From Alisma plantago-aquatica (taxonomy: Eukaryota > Streptophyta > Magnoliopsida > Alismatales > Alismataceae), in NCBI GenBank assembly GCA_963693085.1, contig OY856411.1, positions 1,348,488,550 to 1,348,552,549 of the forward strand: a stretch of DNA of 64,000 nucleotides, written 5' to 3'. Position numbers and translations under genes: made by a program. This document shows positions 9,201 to 20,489 of this stretch, one piece after another (the first letter of the stretch is position 1; each line of letters begins with the position of its first letter). The notes under the pieces were generated by a model. It ran no database searches. It saw nothing but the letters and a program-made list of their open reading frames with translations, and was not told the DNA's origin.

Positions 9201-10735
9201 TTCTCTATGACATGTTTCAAGAGAGACATGCTAGTAGAAATGCGGAAGTTGAACTTAGAATTAGGGGTGACAGAGCAGAGTGGTTTGATTGCACAGATGC
9301 AAGTCAAGCCTACTTTTATGATCAGATCAAGGAACTACAGCAGGGTGACAGTGAATTACATCAGATCATGCATGACATGACAGGGGGAAAGAGACCAGAG
9401 TTTAGACTTCCAGATGATGATGTGTTGTATCAGCATGACAGGTTGCATGTACCTCGAGATAATTATTTGAAAGAATAGATTCTTGAGGAAGCACGTGCAC
9501 CGATGTATACTATGCATCCATGTAACACTAGGATGTACAAGAATCTCAAGGAGTTGTACTGGTGGCCTGGTATGAAGAGGGATGTAGCTGAGTATGTGGT
9601 TAAGTGCAGAGTGTGTCAGCAGGTTAAGGTTGAGCACCAGAAACCTGCAGGTACCTTGCAATCTCTTCATATACCAGAATGGAAGTGGGAACATATCACA
9701 ATGGATTTTGTGATAGAGTTGCCCAAGACACCTAGAGGTTATGACTTGATATGAATGATTGTGGATAGACTAATTTAGTCTGCTCATTTTCTTCATACTA
9801 AGTCAGCCTTTGATGTTCCAAAGTTGGCCAAGATATATGTGAATGAGGTAATCAGATTTCATGGAATTCCAGTTTCTATTATATCTGATAGAGATCCTAA
9901 GTTCACATCCAGGTTCTGGAATCAGTTACATCGTGCATTGGGCACAAGGCTGAGGTTCAGTACAACGTTTCACCCGCAGACAGATGGTCAGTCTGAGAGG
10001 ACCATTCAGACTCTTGAAGACATGCTGAGAGCATGTGTTCTGCAGTTCAGAGGAAGTTGGGAAGAACACTTGAGCCTTATGGAGTTTGCATACAACAATA
10101 GCTACCATTCTAGTCTTGGTATGGCACCGTATGAAGCTCTGTATGGCAGAAAGTGTAGATCACCTGTATGTTGGTACGAGGTAGGTGAGAAAGAGATTCT
10201 TGGGCCAGAGATAGTGGATATGACTACAGAGAAGATATATGTGATCAGAGAGCAGTTGAAAGCTGCTCAGGACAGGCAGAAAAGTTATGCAGAGAGACGA
10301 CGTCGACCTCTTGAGTTTGAGGTTGGTGACGAGGTTTATCTGAAAGTTTCACCGTGGAAGGGAGTGTTGAGGTTGGATAGAATAGGCAAACTGACTTCTA
10401 GGTTTATGGGCCATATCCTGTTATTGAGAGGAATGGACCTATAGTCTATAAGTTGGATTTGCCATCTGAGTTGGCTAAGTTACATGATATGATTCATGTA
10501 TCGATGTTGAAGAAATGTTATCCTGGTACAGAGAAGATAGTGGACCCATAATCTGCTCAGCTCAGACCAGATGTATCTTATGTTGAGGGATCAATACGAA
10601 TAGTTGATCGGAGGATCGAGAAACTCAAGAATCACAAGATACCATTAGTGAAAGTTTTGTGGAGAAATCATAACCTAGAAGAAACCATGTGGGAGTTTGA
10701 ATCAGTGACGTGTGATAAGTTTCCTTTTCTCTTAT
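9201..10735 (+). pseudogene. Element A integrase with chromodomain-like tail
   Basis: Ty3/gypsy integrase, which would insert the cDNA into the chromosome. The HHCC zinc finger is at about 9485-9630 (YTMHP, then CRVCQQ), with the first His apparently changed to Arg. The catalytic core has MDFVIELP near 9700, SDRDPKFTSRFW near 9885, and TDGQSERTIQ near 9980 with the catalytic Glu, so all three acidic residues survive. After the core come AYNNSYHSSLGMAPYEALYG and a C-terminal RIVDRRIEKL...VKVLWRNH segment typical of Del/Tekay chromodomains (10595-10715). Stops occur at about 9478, 9752 and 9776, with a frameshift near 10415. It is the best-preserved gene of A. Confidence 0.9.
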
Positions 10736-10760
10736 AGGAATTTCGGAACGAAATTCTTAT

Positions 10761-10772
10761 AAGGGAGGGAGA
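10761..10772 (+). other. Polypurine tract of element A
   Basis: AAGGGAGGGAGA directly before the right LTR (one T between), the standard plus-strand primer. Confidence 0.92.
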
Positions 10773-10773
10773 T

Positions 10774-13700
10774 TGTTACAACCCATACTAGGGTTAGTCA
10801 ATAAATACCTCAATTAACATGAAACACCTTGATTAGTGTTGAGTATATTATTAAATAGCATGGTTGATTAAGATAAGCTAAGTCATGAATAAATAGTGAG
10901 ATTTATTTATCTGAGGTAATTAACGATAATAGGAATGCTGATCGTTAGGTTAATCAAGTTAAGTACTCACTGATTCAATTAGAGCTTTGATCCAGTGAGA
11001 CAGTCTAATTAGTATGTTTTCATGCCTGGAGTAGATAGAGGAGTTCGTGCTTGAATTGATGCAAAAGAAATTATCCAAATCGGGTATCCGATGTGTTAGT
11101 TATGACGTTTTCAAGTCTTTTGGGCTTATTTTGCAATTTTTCCAAATATTTTGTTTATAAGCCCTTTTCCTCCTTTTCTTCCTTATCATGATCTCTTTTT
11201 TTTCACCCGATAGAGCAGAGCATCCGCAAAGCGGCGCTTAGCAGTTCCATCATCCCCGGACCAACGTGAGCTAGGGCAACCAATTTTTGGCCTCTTAGTC
11301 CCGATTGGCTACGCCCACCCCTCCTCTACCTTCTCCTTCCTCCTTCTTTCTCCTTTGCCCTGCTCTAGCAGTGCCCGACCTGCAGTATGGCATCGTCGGC
11401 CTGAAGCAGCACCTGCAGCTGCAGCAACGTCGGCCAGGGGTAGCTGGGCGCGACCATCACCACCAAATGCTGCCCTCGACTCCGACCAAGGGCCCAAGGC
11501 AGGGAACCCCAACATTCTGCCCCTATTGTTCCACCTGCGCCTCCATTTAGTAGGGCCGGCGCCCTACTTTGAATCTGGTTAATTCCAAGGCGGAACCTAG
11601 GAGAAAGATGACCCAGTGGCGCCAAGGAGCTCAGCCTTGTGGTTCAAGCGTGGATCCGCAGCTAATAGTCGTGATTTGGTTCAGCTGGCCCTTCTTTTCA
11701 ACCTAAACGTGTGTGTTGCTTCTTGTGTGTAGCAGGTCTGAACCAGGTAGCAACGCCCAACGCTAGGAGCAGCAGCAAGGGCGGCCGTTTAGGAATTAGA
11801 AAGGGAGCAGTCGAGCTCCATCCATCTCCTACCTCACTCAATCGCGGCGCTCAACCACCAAGGAACAGTGCCTAAGTAGCAGGGGCGGCGCCCCAGTCAT
11901 GTTCGAGCAGCAACAGTAAAGCCACGATATCCAGTTCATTCGTGAGGAGCTTTTGGGGGCAACCAGTACTCCAGAACGTTGCCTTGATTTCGGCTTGAGG
12001 TCCAGATTAGGATTTCCATAGTCGTTAGCCAAGATCCATCTATCAATTGAGCCAATTTCAGATCTGATCGTAAAGGAACTGATCTGCTGTTGAATTGCAA
12101 GAACAGTAAACCAATAAATCAAAGGAAGACGATCCGAAATCGCCCAAAATCCGGCCTTGAACGCAGTTCCGGACGAATCCGGACATCCCGAACCACTGTG
12201 AGTGGGGTTTCATTTATTTATCATTAATAAACTCAGGCGTTTGAATATTTTCTGTTTTGTGCGCGAATTACGCTGATAACAGGTGTTATCAGGCGTAGGG
12301 CAGCGTTTGGCGTCGCCCGACTTTTTATTTCATAAACTGCTTCTAGACGCTGTTATATGATTAAATTTAGCATTTGATCAGTGTGGATTGAATCGGTTGA
12401 TTTATATGGTTCATTGGAACCTAAATTGCTTATTTGAATGTTGAAATTAGAAATTTATATCTGAAAATGGTATGGTTTGGGTATGAACCCAGACAATAGG
12501 GATTTCTGATAAATTATCAGATGTACGATTTCAAAGTTGATATGAATAAATAAAATATGCATGAAAACCCTAATTGCATATATCTTTTGACGTTAATATG
12601 TGTAAATTGATATTTACATGAAATGGCACATTTCTCTGAAATATTACCAGAAATTCTCAAGTATTGTTATTAAATTGTATTGTGATATGTAATTAACTCT
12701 TAATTGAGTTAAGTGATGCACGAACCAGGATTTGGGTTAATGTGCACGTTTTTCGAGAATTTTAGAGAATTGATAATTGTTGAGTATGATTCTCATATGT
12801 GAAGTAAATTTCTTTAATTTGTGCAATAAGATGTTCAATTGCGTATATTCGCTATGTATGTGCCAAATTGAAATAAGTTGGGTTATTTATGCATTTCTAA
12901 TTTACCTGAATGCATGGTATGAGAATTTCTCAGAAATTACAATGATTTGAAATATATTGCTCTGTCAGTTTAGAATGACAGTGTATTGTGATCTGATATG
13001 AAATCAGTAAATGTGATTTTCCTGTTTAAATGTTTATATGTTAATCAGTTAATAGACTTAGGTGCCCTAACACCGTAGAACCCCTTTGACAGGTCTGCTT
13101 CTTAGGGGTGAAACTCGTGTCCAACATCAACGCGTGCGATGTCACGGTGGCACGAGGATGGAAAGACAGTGTTCAACAACAACGCGTGCGATGTCACGGT
13201 GATAACCCAGACCTCCTGAGCCTGTGTACTCAGGTTAGAGGAGGAGTTCAGAGCACTCGATGTAGTGCAGTGAGGCCGATGAGCCTGTGGGTCCTGTGGC
13301 AGAGCAGGGCTGACGTCAGACTTAACATTTCCCGGGTGTGTCGCTAAGTCTTGTACGGTGGGATCGTAGTTCGCTACAGATCTTTATATGCAGGGTACAC
13401 TGCATATGATTAGGGCATAATAATAATATAAATTGGTACTCATATAGGATCACAGTAAATTAAAGTATTCGAACTTTTGTGCTATTTCTTTATATCTGTT
13501 TATCTGTTCAAATTATCTGTTATTGCATGGAAATGTGATTATATTCTGCAAATCTGTTATGTTATTAGAACTGCCCTGCTTAGTACTGTACTTATGTTTT
13601 ATTTCAATTTATAAACATGATGAGTTGTTTAGTGATAGCTAAGTGAAATGCTATTCACTGAGCGAGTAGGCTCATACCTCTACTCAAAACATTTTCAGGT

Positions 13701-14109
13701 CATCACCAGCAGCAGGAATCTGAAGGATCCTTTCATCCTAACGCTTAGTCTGTAGAAGGTATATGTAGTTAGTTTAGTTAGAGGTCTCTTAGTCCTTTCC
13801 TCTCGATCCTTAGGACATGGTATGGGTGAGAGAGAGTGTGTATGTGGAATGTGTATAAAGATGTAAATTAACTGTTATGTTTACTTTTTGTTAAACAATG
13901 TTACATGTATTAAACTTTGTTTATGTTCCCTAGCCAGTTTGATTGAAATGCTTCCGCAATAGTTATTTATGTTTTAGTTTACAGCAATAATCCGGATATC
14001 ATTACGAGGTTTTAAAAAGAAAAAGTTCTCAGTGATTTGTTTATGTGATAATCCCTCCGTCGCGCCCTAATCTCATGATTAGTGGTTAGTGTGAGATCGG
14101 GGTGTGACA
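10774..14109 (+). repeat. Element A right LTR
   Basis: 3336 bp, collinear with 3882-7251. Differences are clustered in the first 1.4 kb and the last 0.8 kb. Positions 12191-13277 appear identical to 5299-6385. TATA-like box at 11156-11161. One 16-bp unit instead of three at 13272. Confidence 0.95.
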
Positions 14110-14890
14110 CTGAGAAGCATTCTTAGGAATAGATACAATAGAAAGAGCAGATGTAAAATTTGCAAAATTAGTCCTTAAGTGATCAGTGGTACAGAAATTC
14201 CCAATGGGGTGTTGTGTACAACTCTGAGTACCTTTGCGTAAGCTGATAGGTATATCTAAGTCAGAAAATACCTGAGATGGAGGTGGATCTACCATCAAGG
14301 ATGAAGGATCTGGATGGGCCATGGAGGGACTTGGAGCCTTCGGTCTTCTTTGATAAACCTTCAGTGGAGGAGCAGTAACAGGAGTGGTATCCGATGAATC
14401 AGACACATCAATTAGCAATAAAGGTATATCCACAAATAAATTTGATGTTAAGGCAGAACCAATAGAGGAATGAAATGACATATGTTCAAAGAAGACAACA
14501 TCAACTGAGACCATCCACTTTTTTCCAACTGGGTCATAACAGAGGTACCCTTTTTAAGTCCTAGAGTACCCTAAGAAGACACACTTGATAGCTCAGGGAC
14601 CAAGTTTAGTTAATCCAGGACAAATATTTTTAACAAAGCAGATGCTTTCAAAAATCTGAGGGGGGACAGAAAACAACGAAGCATCAGGATATAGAATTTG
14701 ATATGGAACTTGATTGTCAAGAATAGAAGATGGCATGTGATTGATAAGATAGCATGCAATAGAAATAGCTTCGGGCAAAAAATAGTGGGGAACATGGTAG
14801 TTAAACAAAAGAGTGTGAGCAACTTTAAGAAGATGTCGATTTTTGCGTTCGACAACTCCATTTTGTTGCAGAGTATAGGCACAACTCATT
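14110..14890 (-). pseudogene. Element E integrase C-terminal part and linker to RT (copia)
   Basis: Minus-strand copia Pol. Near 14885 the QQNGVVERKNRHLL motif marks the end of the integrase core (its Glu is the third catalytic residue). It is followed by YFLPEAI, YLINHMPSS and the copia-specific GYS... / CYDP... / VFFE block down to about 14480. A serine/proline-rich linker follows (14450-14250), then the NAS... start of RT, cut at 14110 by element A. Stops lie at about 14595, 14570 and 14550. The integrase zinc finger and the first two catalytic Asp are missing because of the deletion joining this segment to gag. Confidence 0.85.
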
Positions 14891-15379
14891 GCGCTGGCGC
14901 TGTATCTCAATAATATCTGATGATAGGGGGTGATATACCTCAAACTTATCCCATAGTGCAGTGCATTGATTATAGTAGTACTCCACAAAATCAGTAGCTG
15001 AGTACTCCAGTTTGGCCAAGTTTTTGAAGATCTCAAACACCTTCTTCAGATTCTACTGGTGAGAATACACGTGGGAAAGCTGATCCCACATTTCCTTGGC
15101 CGTCTTCAGGCAGAGCAAAGACTAGCTGATTTTCGACTCTACACTATTGACTATCCAGGTCATGACGCCATAATCTTATTTAGACCAAAGATCATAGGTC
15201 AGTTTCGTCTTGTCATCAACATCTGGAGCAGGAGTCGCTGGACATTTGGTAGACAGATGCGAGAAGTGTCCTTGAGCCTTGACGTAGAGTTCAAAGGAGG
15301 TTGCCCATAAGTGATAGTTGGAGCCATACAATTTGACAGTGGTGAAACACAAGTTGTGGGGAACTTTTGAGGTCGTCAT
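14891..15379 (-). pseudogene. Element E gag fragment (copia)
   Basis: Copia Gag of the UBN2/retrotran_gag type. Starting at the ATG at 15379 it contains LYGSNYHLWATSFELYVKAQ (15340-15280), the signature of the capsid N-terminus. It continues through an in-frame stop near 15173 to EMWDQLSHVYSHQ near 15090 and LAKLEYSATDFVEYYYNQC near 15010-14960. It then breaks in a QRQRNEL stretch at about 14895. The capsid C-terminus, zinc knuckle and protease are absent; integrase begins within a few bases. Confidence 0.82.
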
Positions 15380-16067
15380 GACGAAAGAAGGCAGCGGAAC
15401 CAAGGGCGCATGCAGCAATAGCAAGCTGAAGGTTGACGTAGCAGTCAATAGAGGCATACAGTAGCAGAAGCCCAATACATGGGCAGATCTGTATGCAGAA
15501 GATAGGAGATCCAAGCATCGGATCTCAGGAACCCACGTAGGGGTAGTAAGAAATATAGAAGAACCTACGCCAACATGGAGGAAAAATTACTCCACCATGA
15601 GGCGTAGGCAGGAAGAGAGCAAAACTAAGTTTACGTCTTCAACGTGCCAGAACTGGAAAGTGTCTGAAGCTGTCTGGAGACCAATGGGAAGAGGATGGGT
15701 GGATGTGGTGGTCAACGAGGTTGGATAGGAAAAGGGATGAAGAATATGGTGATGATGGAGATTTAGGAAGGTGGTGGTGGGCTGTGGAGAAGAGGATGGA
15801 TGTGGCAGGTGGAGAGGTGGGTGGCGAAGGCAGAAGGGGGGGGTAGGAGGAGACGGAGGGCTAGTGGTAGGAGTGGAGATGGTGGGTGTGATTTTTGGGG
15901 TGGAGAGGGGATAGTAGGGAGAAGGGTTGGTGGGGTGGAGGGGTTGAGGAGGTGAGCGATAGCAACAATAGGGAAAGGGGGGGCAACAGGGGAAGGGGGG
16001 TGGCGGCTAGGGTTATGTGGGCATGGTGTTAGGGTTTAAGAGGGAGGGGTTTAGGGAGGATTGGGAG
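15380..16067 (-). other. Untranslated leader of copia E
   Basis: Between the PBS and the gag start. The plus strand is strongly G-rich (runs of GGTGG, GGGG at 15770-16060), so the transcript leader is C-rich. No reading frame has a recognisable product. Confidence 0.7.
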
Positions 16068-16079
16068 GCTCTAATACCA
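16068..16079 (-). other. Primer-binding site of copia E
   Basis: TGGTATTAGAGC on the minus strand, one mismatch from the tRNA-Met complement, directly abutting the 5' LTR end at 16080. Confidence 0.9.
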
Positions 16080-16271
16080 TCTAAATACTAAAGGTTATTT
16101 CTTATTGAGTGAATAAAACAAGTACATGACCCTCTCTTTTATAAGATAAGAGAGTGAGACATAGAGTAGAGCTAGGAAATATGGGATAAAAGTACAAGAG
16201 GCTACAAAGCCAAAAGCCAAAAGTACACTAAGTAAGAAACATCAAAACACAGTAAAATATATATACTAATA
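16080..16271 (-). repeat. Element E 5' LTR
   Basis: 192 bp; partner of 2161-2352. On the minus strand it reads TATTAGTATATAT at the start and TATTTAGA at the end. Confidence 0.9.
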
Positions 16272-16276
16272 TTCCT
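16272..16276. repeat. Right target-site duplication of copia E (TTCCT)
   Basis: Second copy of the 5-bp duplication; the B LTR resumes directly here. Confidence 0.92.
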
Positions 16277-17069
16277 CAAATCCCTCATGGCAACATAATA
16301 AAAGATGTAATTCAAACCGTGTAGTATATATCTATTAGGGTTAAATATGTCTCACATTGGTTGAGTAACCCTTGTTTTATCTTTATGCTACATAGTTCTT
16401 ATAGAGTGTAGACTTATGAAATTGGAGTAATTCTACTTGTTGCTAAAGCTTATTTGATTAATTGCTTAGTATGCTTAAATTTTTCAATATGCTCAATTTC
16501 TTATTCAATACCCTATCTGCCCAGTTTATTAACTGTTAATTAATCTGTTGTAATCAATATTCGTTGGAGATAGTTATATCTCTCGCTAGGACTGGGTCTC
16601 ACCCGTGGGTCACTACATCCTTTTAGGTGGATGCAGGCAATGAGGTTGAGGTCGTGTTGTGGAAGAGAACCAACTCGGTGATCAATAGATTCAAAAGGTT
16701 GGTCAGTTGTAGATGTTAGCCGTAGAGTCCTAGTGTCGTCCATGTACTCTCAAGTTTGGGTATGGGATGCGTTTTCTAGATGATAAATTTGCATCGACAC
16801 GAGATGTTGGCAGTATGCTAATGTTTGTAAATATATGACATGTACCTGTAAAATATATTTTGTATATAGGAGGTGGCTAAAGCCATTAAGCATAGATGTA
16901 AATTCATGTTATAATATATGAGAATGGAAAAGATGGATCTTTATGTAAATGTTCTAGAGTTTGTTTACATTGTTGAAAATGGTTTTAATTATTCCACATT
17001 TTGACTATGTGATTAATTAGCAGTTGATCGTGTTTTGTGTTTTGAGTAATCTCACATGATGAGGTGTCA
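16272..17069 (+). repeat. Element B left LTR, second fragment
   Basis: Collinear with about 24803-25601. Landmarks are TGGGTCTCACCCGTGGGTCAC near 16591, the GTGTCGTCCATGTACTCTC block near 16732, and the LTR end GAGGTGTCA at 17069. No genes. Confidence 0.92.
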
Positions 17070-17078
17070 TAGTTAAGT

Positions 17079-17090
17079 TGGTATCAGATC
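17079..17090 (+). other. Primer-binding site of element B
   Basis: TGGTATCAGATC, one mismatch from the tRNA-Met complement, 9 nt after the LTR end. Confidence 0.88.
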
Positions 17091-17158
17091 TCTAGGTTTG
17101 CCAAGTCTACAGGGACATAGGACTTAGGTTTGAGTATGTTCTTATGCATCCAACATAT

Positions 17159-17183
17159 CTGATCATAGTTTATGCTTATGCAG
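17159..17183 (+). promoter_or_regulatory. Candidate branch point and 3' splice site before gag of B
   Basis: CTGAT (17159-17163), a T-rich stretch and TTATGCAG ending at 17183, two bases before the likely gag ATG at 17186. Same layout as in A, C and H. Confidence 0.42.
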
Positions 17184-17185
17184 AT

Positions 17186-18405
17186 ATGCCTGGAGGACAT
17201 GAAGAACACATTGAGAGTAGCTATGTTGCACCAAGAGGAGGCACTGGAAGGCAAGCACACGATGAGAGAGTGCAAGTATGGCCGGAGCATCCCACAATGA
17301 CTCAGCTAGACCCAACAATGATGGCCAATCCTGAGTTTCTGTCTATGTTTAGACATATGATGGCCATAATTACACATATAGCAAACAGAACACCCGCTCC
17401 TCAAGCTAGGGCAACCATCCCTAATGTGGAATCCCAAGGTGTAGGGAAGACCTTTGAATGTCTTAGACATGTTGGGGTGATTGAATATGCTGGTACTTCT
17501 GATCCAGCAGAAGCAGACATGTGGTTGACTGAGCTGGAAAAGGTGTTCAAAATCCTAAACATCCATGAAGAAGACAAATTTAAGCACACGATATACTTGT
17601 TGAAGGGTAATTCTGGCCACTAGGGGGCCATAAAAGAGGAGAAAAGGCAAGGAGTTGTGATAGGATGGGAGGAGTTTTGATGGGAATTTGTTAGCCAATA
17701 CTTTCCAGAAACCTATCTAGATGAGAAGATATCTTAGTTCGAGAAGATTCGTCAGGGGGCTATGACTATTAATGAGTATGATTAAAAGTTTATGGAGCTT
17801 TTGAGGTTATACCCACACATTGCAACCACTAACAAAGAAAGGATTCGTAGGTTTGAAAAGGGCCCATGTACTGAGTTAACTACAACAACATCAGCCCTAG
17901 AAAATAGGGAAAGGTTTTCCACCTTTGTGGAATCTGTAAGGAGGATTGGTTTTCCATAGAAAAGCATGAAGCTAATGCTAAGAAGAGACCATTTCAATTC
18001 CAAGGACAATCATTTGGAGGCTTCAAGAAGCCAAGGTTATTCCCACCACAGTCGCAACTAAGGTCAACCTTCACTGAAGCAAGATCACATGCACCTCCAT
18101 AGTGGACCCCGGGTAGGGGTAGAGGTCTTAGTTTTCCACCGACAAGAGCTCGCAGCTCATCATCAGTCTCAGTTAAAGGGTCGTTTAGACCACAGAGTGA
18201 TAACCGGGTGTGTCACCAATGTGGACAGACATGACATATTAGATGGAATTTCCCTATGAAGGTTGAGGAAGTGACCCAACAACCAAGGCAGAGGCAGTAA
18301 GGATCACAACATAGACAATTTAGCAGTGGCAGTAGTAGAGGGAGCGATCAAGCATCACAGACAAGATCCTCTGGATAGGCTAGCTGAGGACGTGGGTGAC
18401 AACAG
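17186..18405 (+). pseudogene. Element B gag (Tekay-like)
   Basis: Nucleocapsid/capsid precursor. The ATG at 17186 (MPGGHEEHIES) is chosen because the same start is seen in element C. The capsid domain is at about 17440-17830 (RHVGVIEYAGTSDPAEADMW, then the ...KVFKIL...KHTIYLL block), continuing through in-frame stops (17621, 17679, 17733, 17780). The zinc knuckle at 18209-18252 reads CHQCGQT-stop-HIRWNF: the Gly codon is a stop and the last Cys is Phe, so the CX2CX4HX4C motif is broken. It is followed by a Q/R/S-rich stretch. Most stops are explained by CAG/CGA/TGG-to-stop transitions. Confidence 0.85.
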
Positions 18406-18900
18406 GTGACAGTGAGGTTCTATGCCATGAGCCAGCCAGAAGCAGTAGTCAACCCACAATTCGTGACAGGTCAAACAGAGTTATTTCATTCTAATTTGTC
18501 TGCTTCTTGTTTCGTATCTGTGCTAGTAGATCTAGGTGCAACACACTCTTTTATCACCAGAGAGGTGATACATAGTTGTTATCTACCTATTAGTCATAGA
18601 TCTGGTAGCCTGAGACTAGAGACTCCTTTGGTTGGTTCTGCCGAGTTGTAGGAAGTGTGCTCTTTTTGTGTTCTTTCTTTTTCTGGACATAACATTCAAG
18701 TGGATCTTTGCCACTTGATATGCATGGTTTTGATGTGATCCTAGGGATGGATACCTTGGAAAAGTACAAGGTAATCTTGGATTGTAGCACCAAGGTAGCA
18801 ATGTTCCATGATGGAGAGGTACAATGGGTTTTCCAAGGTGATATGAAGATTCTTCCTACCTGTTTGATGTCAACTATTGCAGCAGAGCGATTGATGAAAC
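18406..18900 (+). pseudogene. Element B aspartic protease
   Basis: Retropepsin-like protease that would cleave Gag-Pol. The active-site region is at 18529-18560 and reads VDLGATHSFIT, where relatives have D-S/T-G; the Ser codon is Leu (CTA). The second landmark, MHGFDVILGMDTLEKY, is at 18718-18765 in another frame, so a one-base deletion lies near 18705. The C-terminal block continues to the RT connection. Neither the active-site change nor the frameshift is compatible with function. Confidence 0.82.
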
Positions 18901-19950
18901 ACGGATGTGAATCTTTCTTAGCCTATGTTGTGGATACCAAGGAGAGAGGTACTAGTATCCAGGAGGTACCAATGGTACGGGAGTTTGAATATATTTTTTC
19001 TGATGAGTTTCCTGGAGTTCCCCCTCCTAGAGAGATTGACTTTGAGATCAATCTTACTCTTAGAACACAACCCATGGCACAATCACCATACATAATGGTG
19101 CCAACATAGATGCAAGATTTAAAGAAACAGTTACCAAAACCATTAGAGAAGGGTTTTATTAGGTTGTGAACTTCCTCTTGGGGTGCTCCCGTGTTGTTTG
19201 TCAAGAAGAAAGACGGTTCCATGAGGTTGTGTATAGACTATCGACAGTTAAACAAAGTGATGATAAAGAATAAGTATCCTTTTCCAAGGATTGATGATCT
19301 TTTTGATCAGTTGAGATGTGCCACTATGTTTTCAAATATAGACCTCAGGTCATGTTACCATCAATTGAGGATTAAGGCTTATGACATACCTAAGTCAGCC
19401 TTTAGGACTAGGTATGGTCATTATGAGTTCGTGGTGATGCCATTTGGGCTAACCAATGCACCTGTAGCTTTTATGGATCTACTAAATAGGGTGTTTAGAC
19501 CTTATATTGATCAGTGTGTGGCCATGTTCATAGATGATATCCTAATATGCTCCAAGAATAGTCAACAACATGAGCAACACCTTCTCCAGGTGTTGACTTT
19601 GTTGAGGTAGCATCAGCTATATGCTAAGTCCAGCAAGTGCGAATTCTGGTTATCTGAAGTGTCTTTTCTAGGCCATGTTATATCTAATAAAGGTGTTTGT
19701 GTTGACCCCAAGAAAGTGGAGTCTGTACTAGAATGGGAACAACCAAAGACACCGACAGAGATTTGCAGTTTCCTAAGTTTGGCAGGCTACTATAGAAGGT
19801 TCATCAAGGATTTTAGTTATGTAGCATTACCCCTAACTAGGTTAACAAGGAAAGATGTTCCTTTTTCTTGGAGTGACAAGTGTCAATGTTCTTTTCAGTT
19901 GTTGAAAGAGAAGTTGACCAGTGAACCAGTGTTAGTGCTTCTAGAGCAAG
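18901..19950 (+). pseudogene. Element B reverse transcriptase
   Basis: Ty3/gypsy RT. The motifs are in order: the VFSDEFPGVPPPREI-like connection near 18990-19035; [20 protein letters not shown] near 19170-19230; [14 protein letters not shown] near 19273; [15 protein letters not shown] near 19329 (Gly of SGYHQ is Cys); MPFGLTNAP near 19438; and the catalytic FIDD at 19527-19538. The thumb region, LGHVIS...GVCVDPKKV, is near 19670-19715. One stop at 19608 separates palm from thumb, and stops near 19108 and 19168 precede it. The reading frame is otherwise continuous for over 300 residues. Confidence 0.9.
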
Positions 19951-20330
19951 GGAAAGGCTATGTTGTCTTTTATGATGCTTCAAAAATTGGGTTGGGATGT
20001 GTGTTGATGCAGGATAAAAATGTGTTTTCTTTTGCTTTGTGACAGCTTAAGAAACACGAGGAGAATTACCCAACACATGATTTGGAGCTTGTAGCGGTGG
20101 TCCATGCCTTAAAGATCTAGAGACATGTCCTTTATGGGGAAAAGTGTCACATCTTCACTGACCACAAGAATCTACAATATATCTTCTCAAAATAGGAACT
20201 GAATATGAGGCAAAGGAGACAGATGGAGTTGATTAAGGATTATGATCGCACAATAGACTACCATCTAGGGAAGGCGAATGTGGTAGCTGATGCTTTGAGT
20301 AGGAAGTCATCTTCATCCTAATCTGCAAAT
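19951..20330 (+). pseudogene. Element B RNase H
   Basis: It starts at [19 protein letters not shown] (19951-20007; first catalytic Asp in YDAS). It continues past a stop at 20041 into LKKHEENYPTHDLELVAVVHAL, which carries the catalytic Glu, then the FTDHKNLQYIF motif near 20157 and [18 protein letters not shown] near 20255-20310. Stops at 20120 and 20194. Motif order is standard for gypsy RNase H. Confidence 0.86.
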
Positions 20331-20489
20331 AATGCACAAATGTATTCCTTGGTTTGCCATTATACGGATATGCTAGTGTCTCTTCACCATACAAATGTAC
20401 ATCTAGAAGTCTCCTTGTTTGCATGTCTGTTGGCACAGTTACAAGTTAAACCTACCTTGAGACAATAGATCCATGATGCACAACAGAAT

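Larger units (their letters stand above)
3882..14109 (+). mobile_element. Element A: young Tekay-like element with 3.35-kb LTRs, lacking gag-PR-RT
   Basis: LTRs at 3882-7251 (3370 bp) and 10774-14109 (3336 bp) both begin TGTTACAACCC and end GTGTGACA. A perfect tRNA-Met PBS lies at 7255-7266 and the PPT at 10761-10772. The 3.5-kb interior holds only a gag-start relic, about 1.6 kb of AT-rich non-coding DNA, the end of RNase H and an almost whole integrase with chromodomain. LTRs differ at about 40 positions by eye (roughly 1.2%), the lowest in the window, so A is the youngest datable insertion. It splits copia E; flanks share CTG (left CCTG/T, right CTGAG) but a perfect 5-bp duplication is not visible. 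The low LTR divergence with a gutted interior suggests movement in trans. Confidence 0.95.
2161..16271 (-). mobile_element. Element E: Ty1/copia retrotransposon, internally deleted, carrying element A
   Basis: Two 192-bp direct repeats (2161-2352, 16080-16271) bound a minus-strand copia element with a 5-bp target duplication. The PBS (16068-16079) directly abuts the 5' LTR and a polypurine tract abuts the 3' LTR. Reading leftward the content is leader, gag, C-terminal integrase, RT and RNase H, which is the copia order (integrase before RT). The gag 3' part, protease and N-terminal integrase are deleted at about 14890. Element A splits the linker between integrase and RT. Without A the element would be about 3.9 kb. 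LTR ends read TA...GA rather than TG...CA in both copies. Confidence 0.93.

Noticed and set aside
3882..14109. Perfect 5-bp target duplication for A
   Set aside because: Left flank CCTGT and right flank CTGAG share only CTG; the duplication is not claimed as perfect even though the insertion is clear from E's split reading frame.
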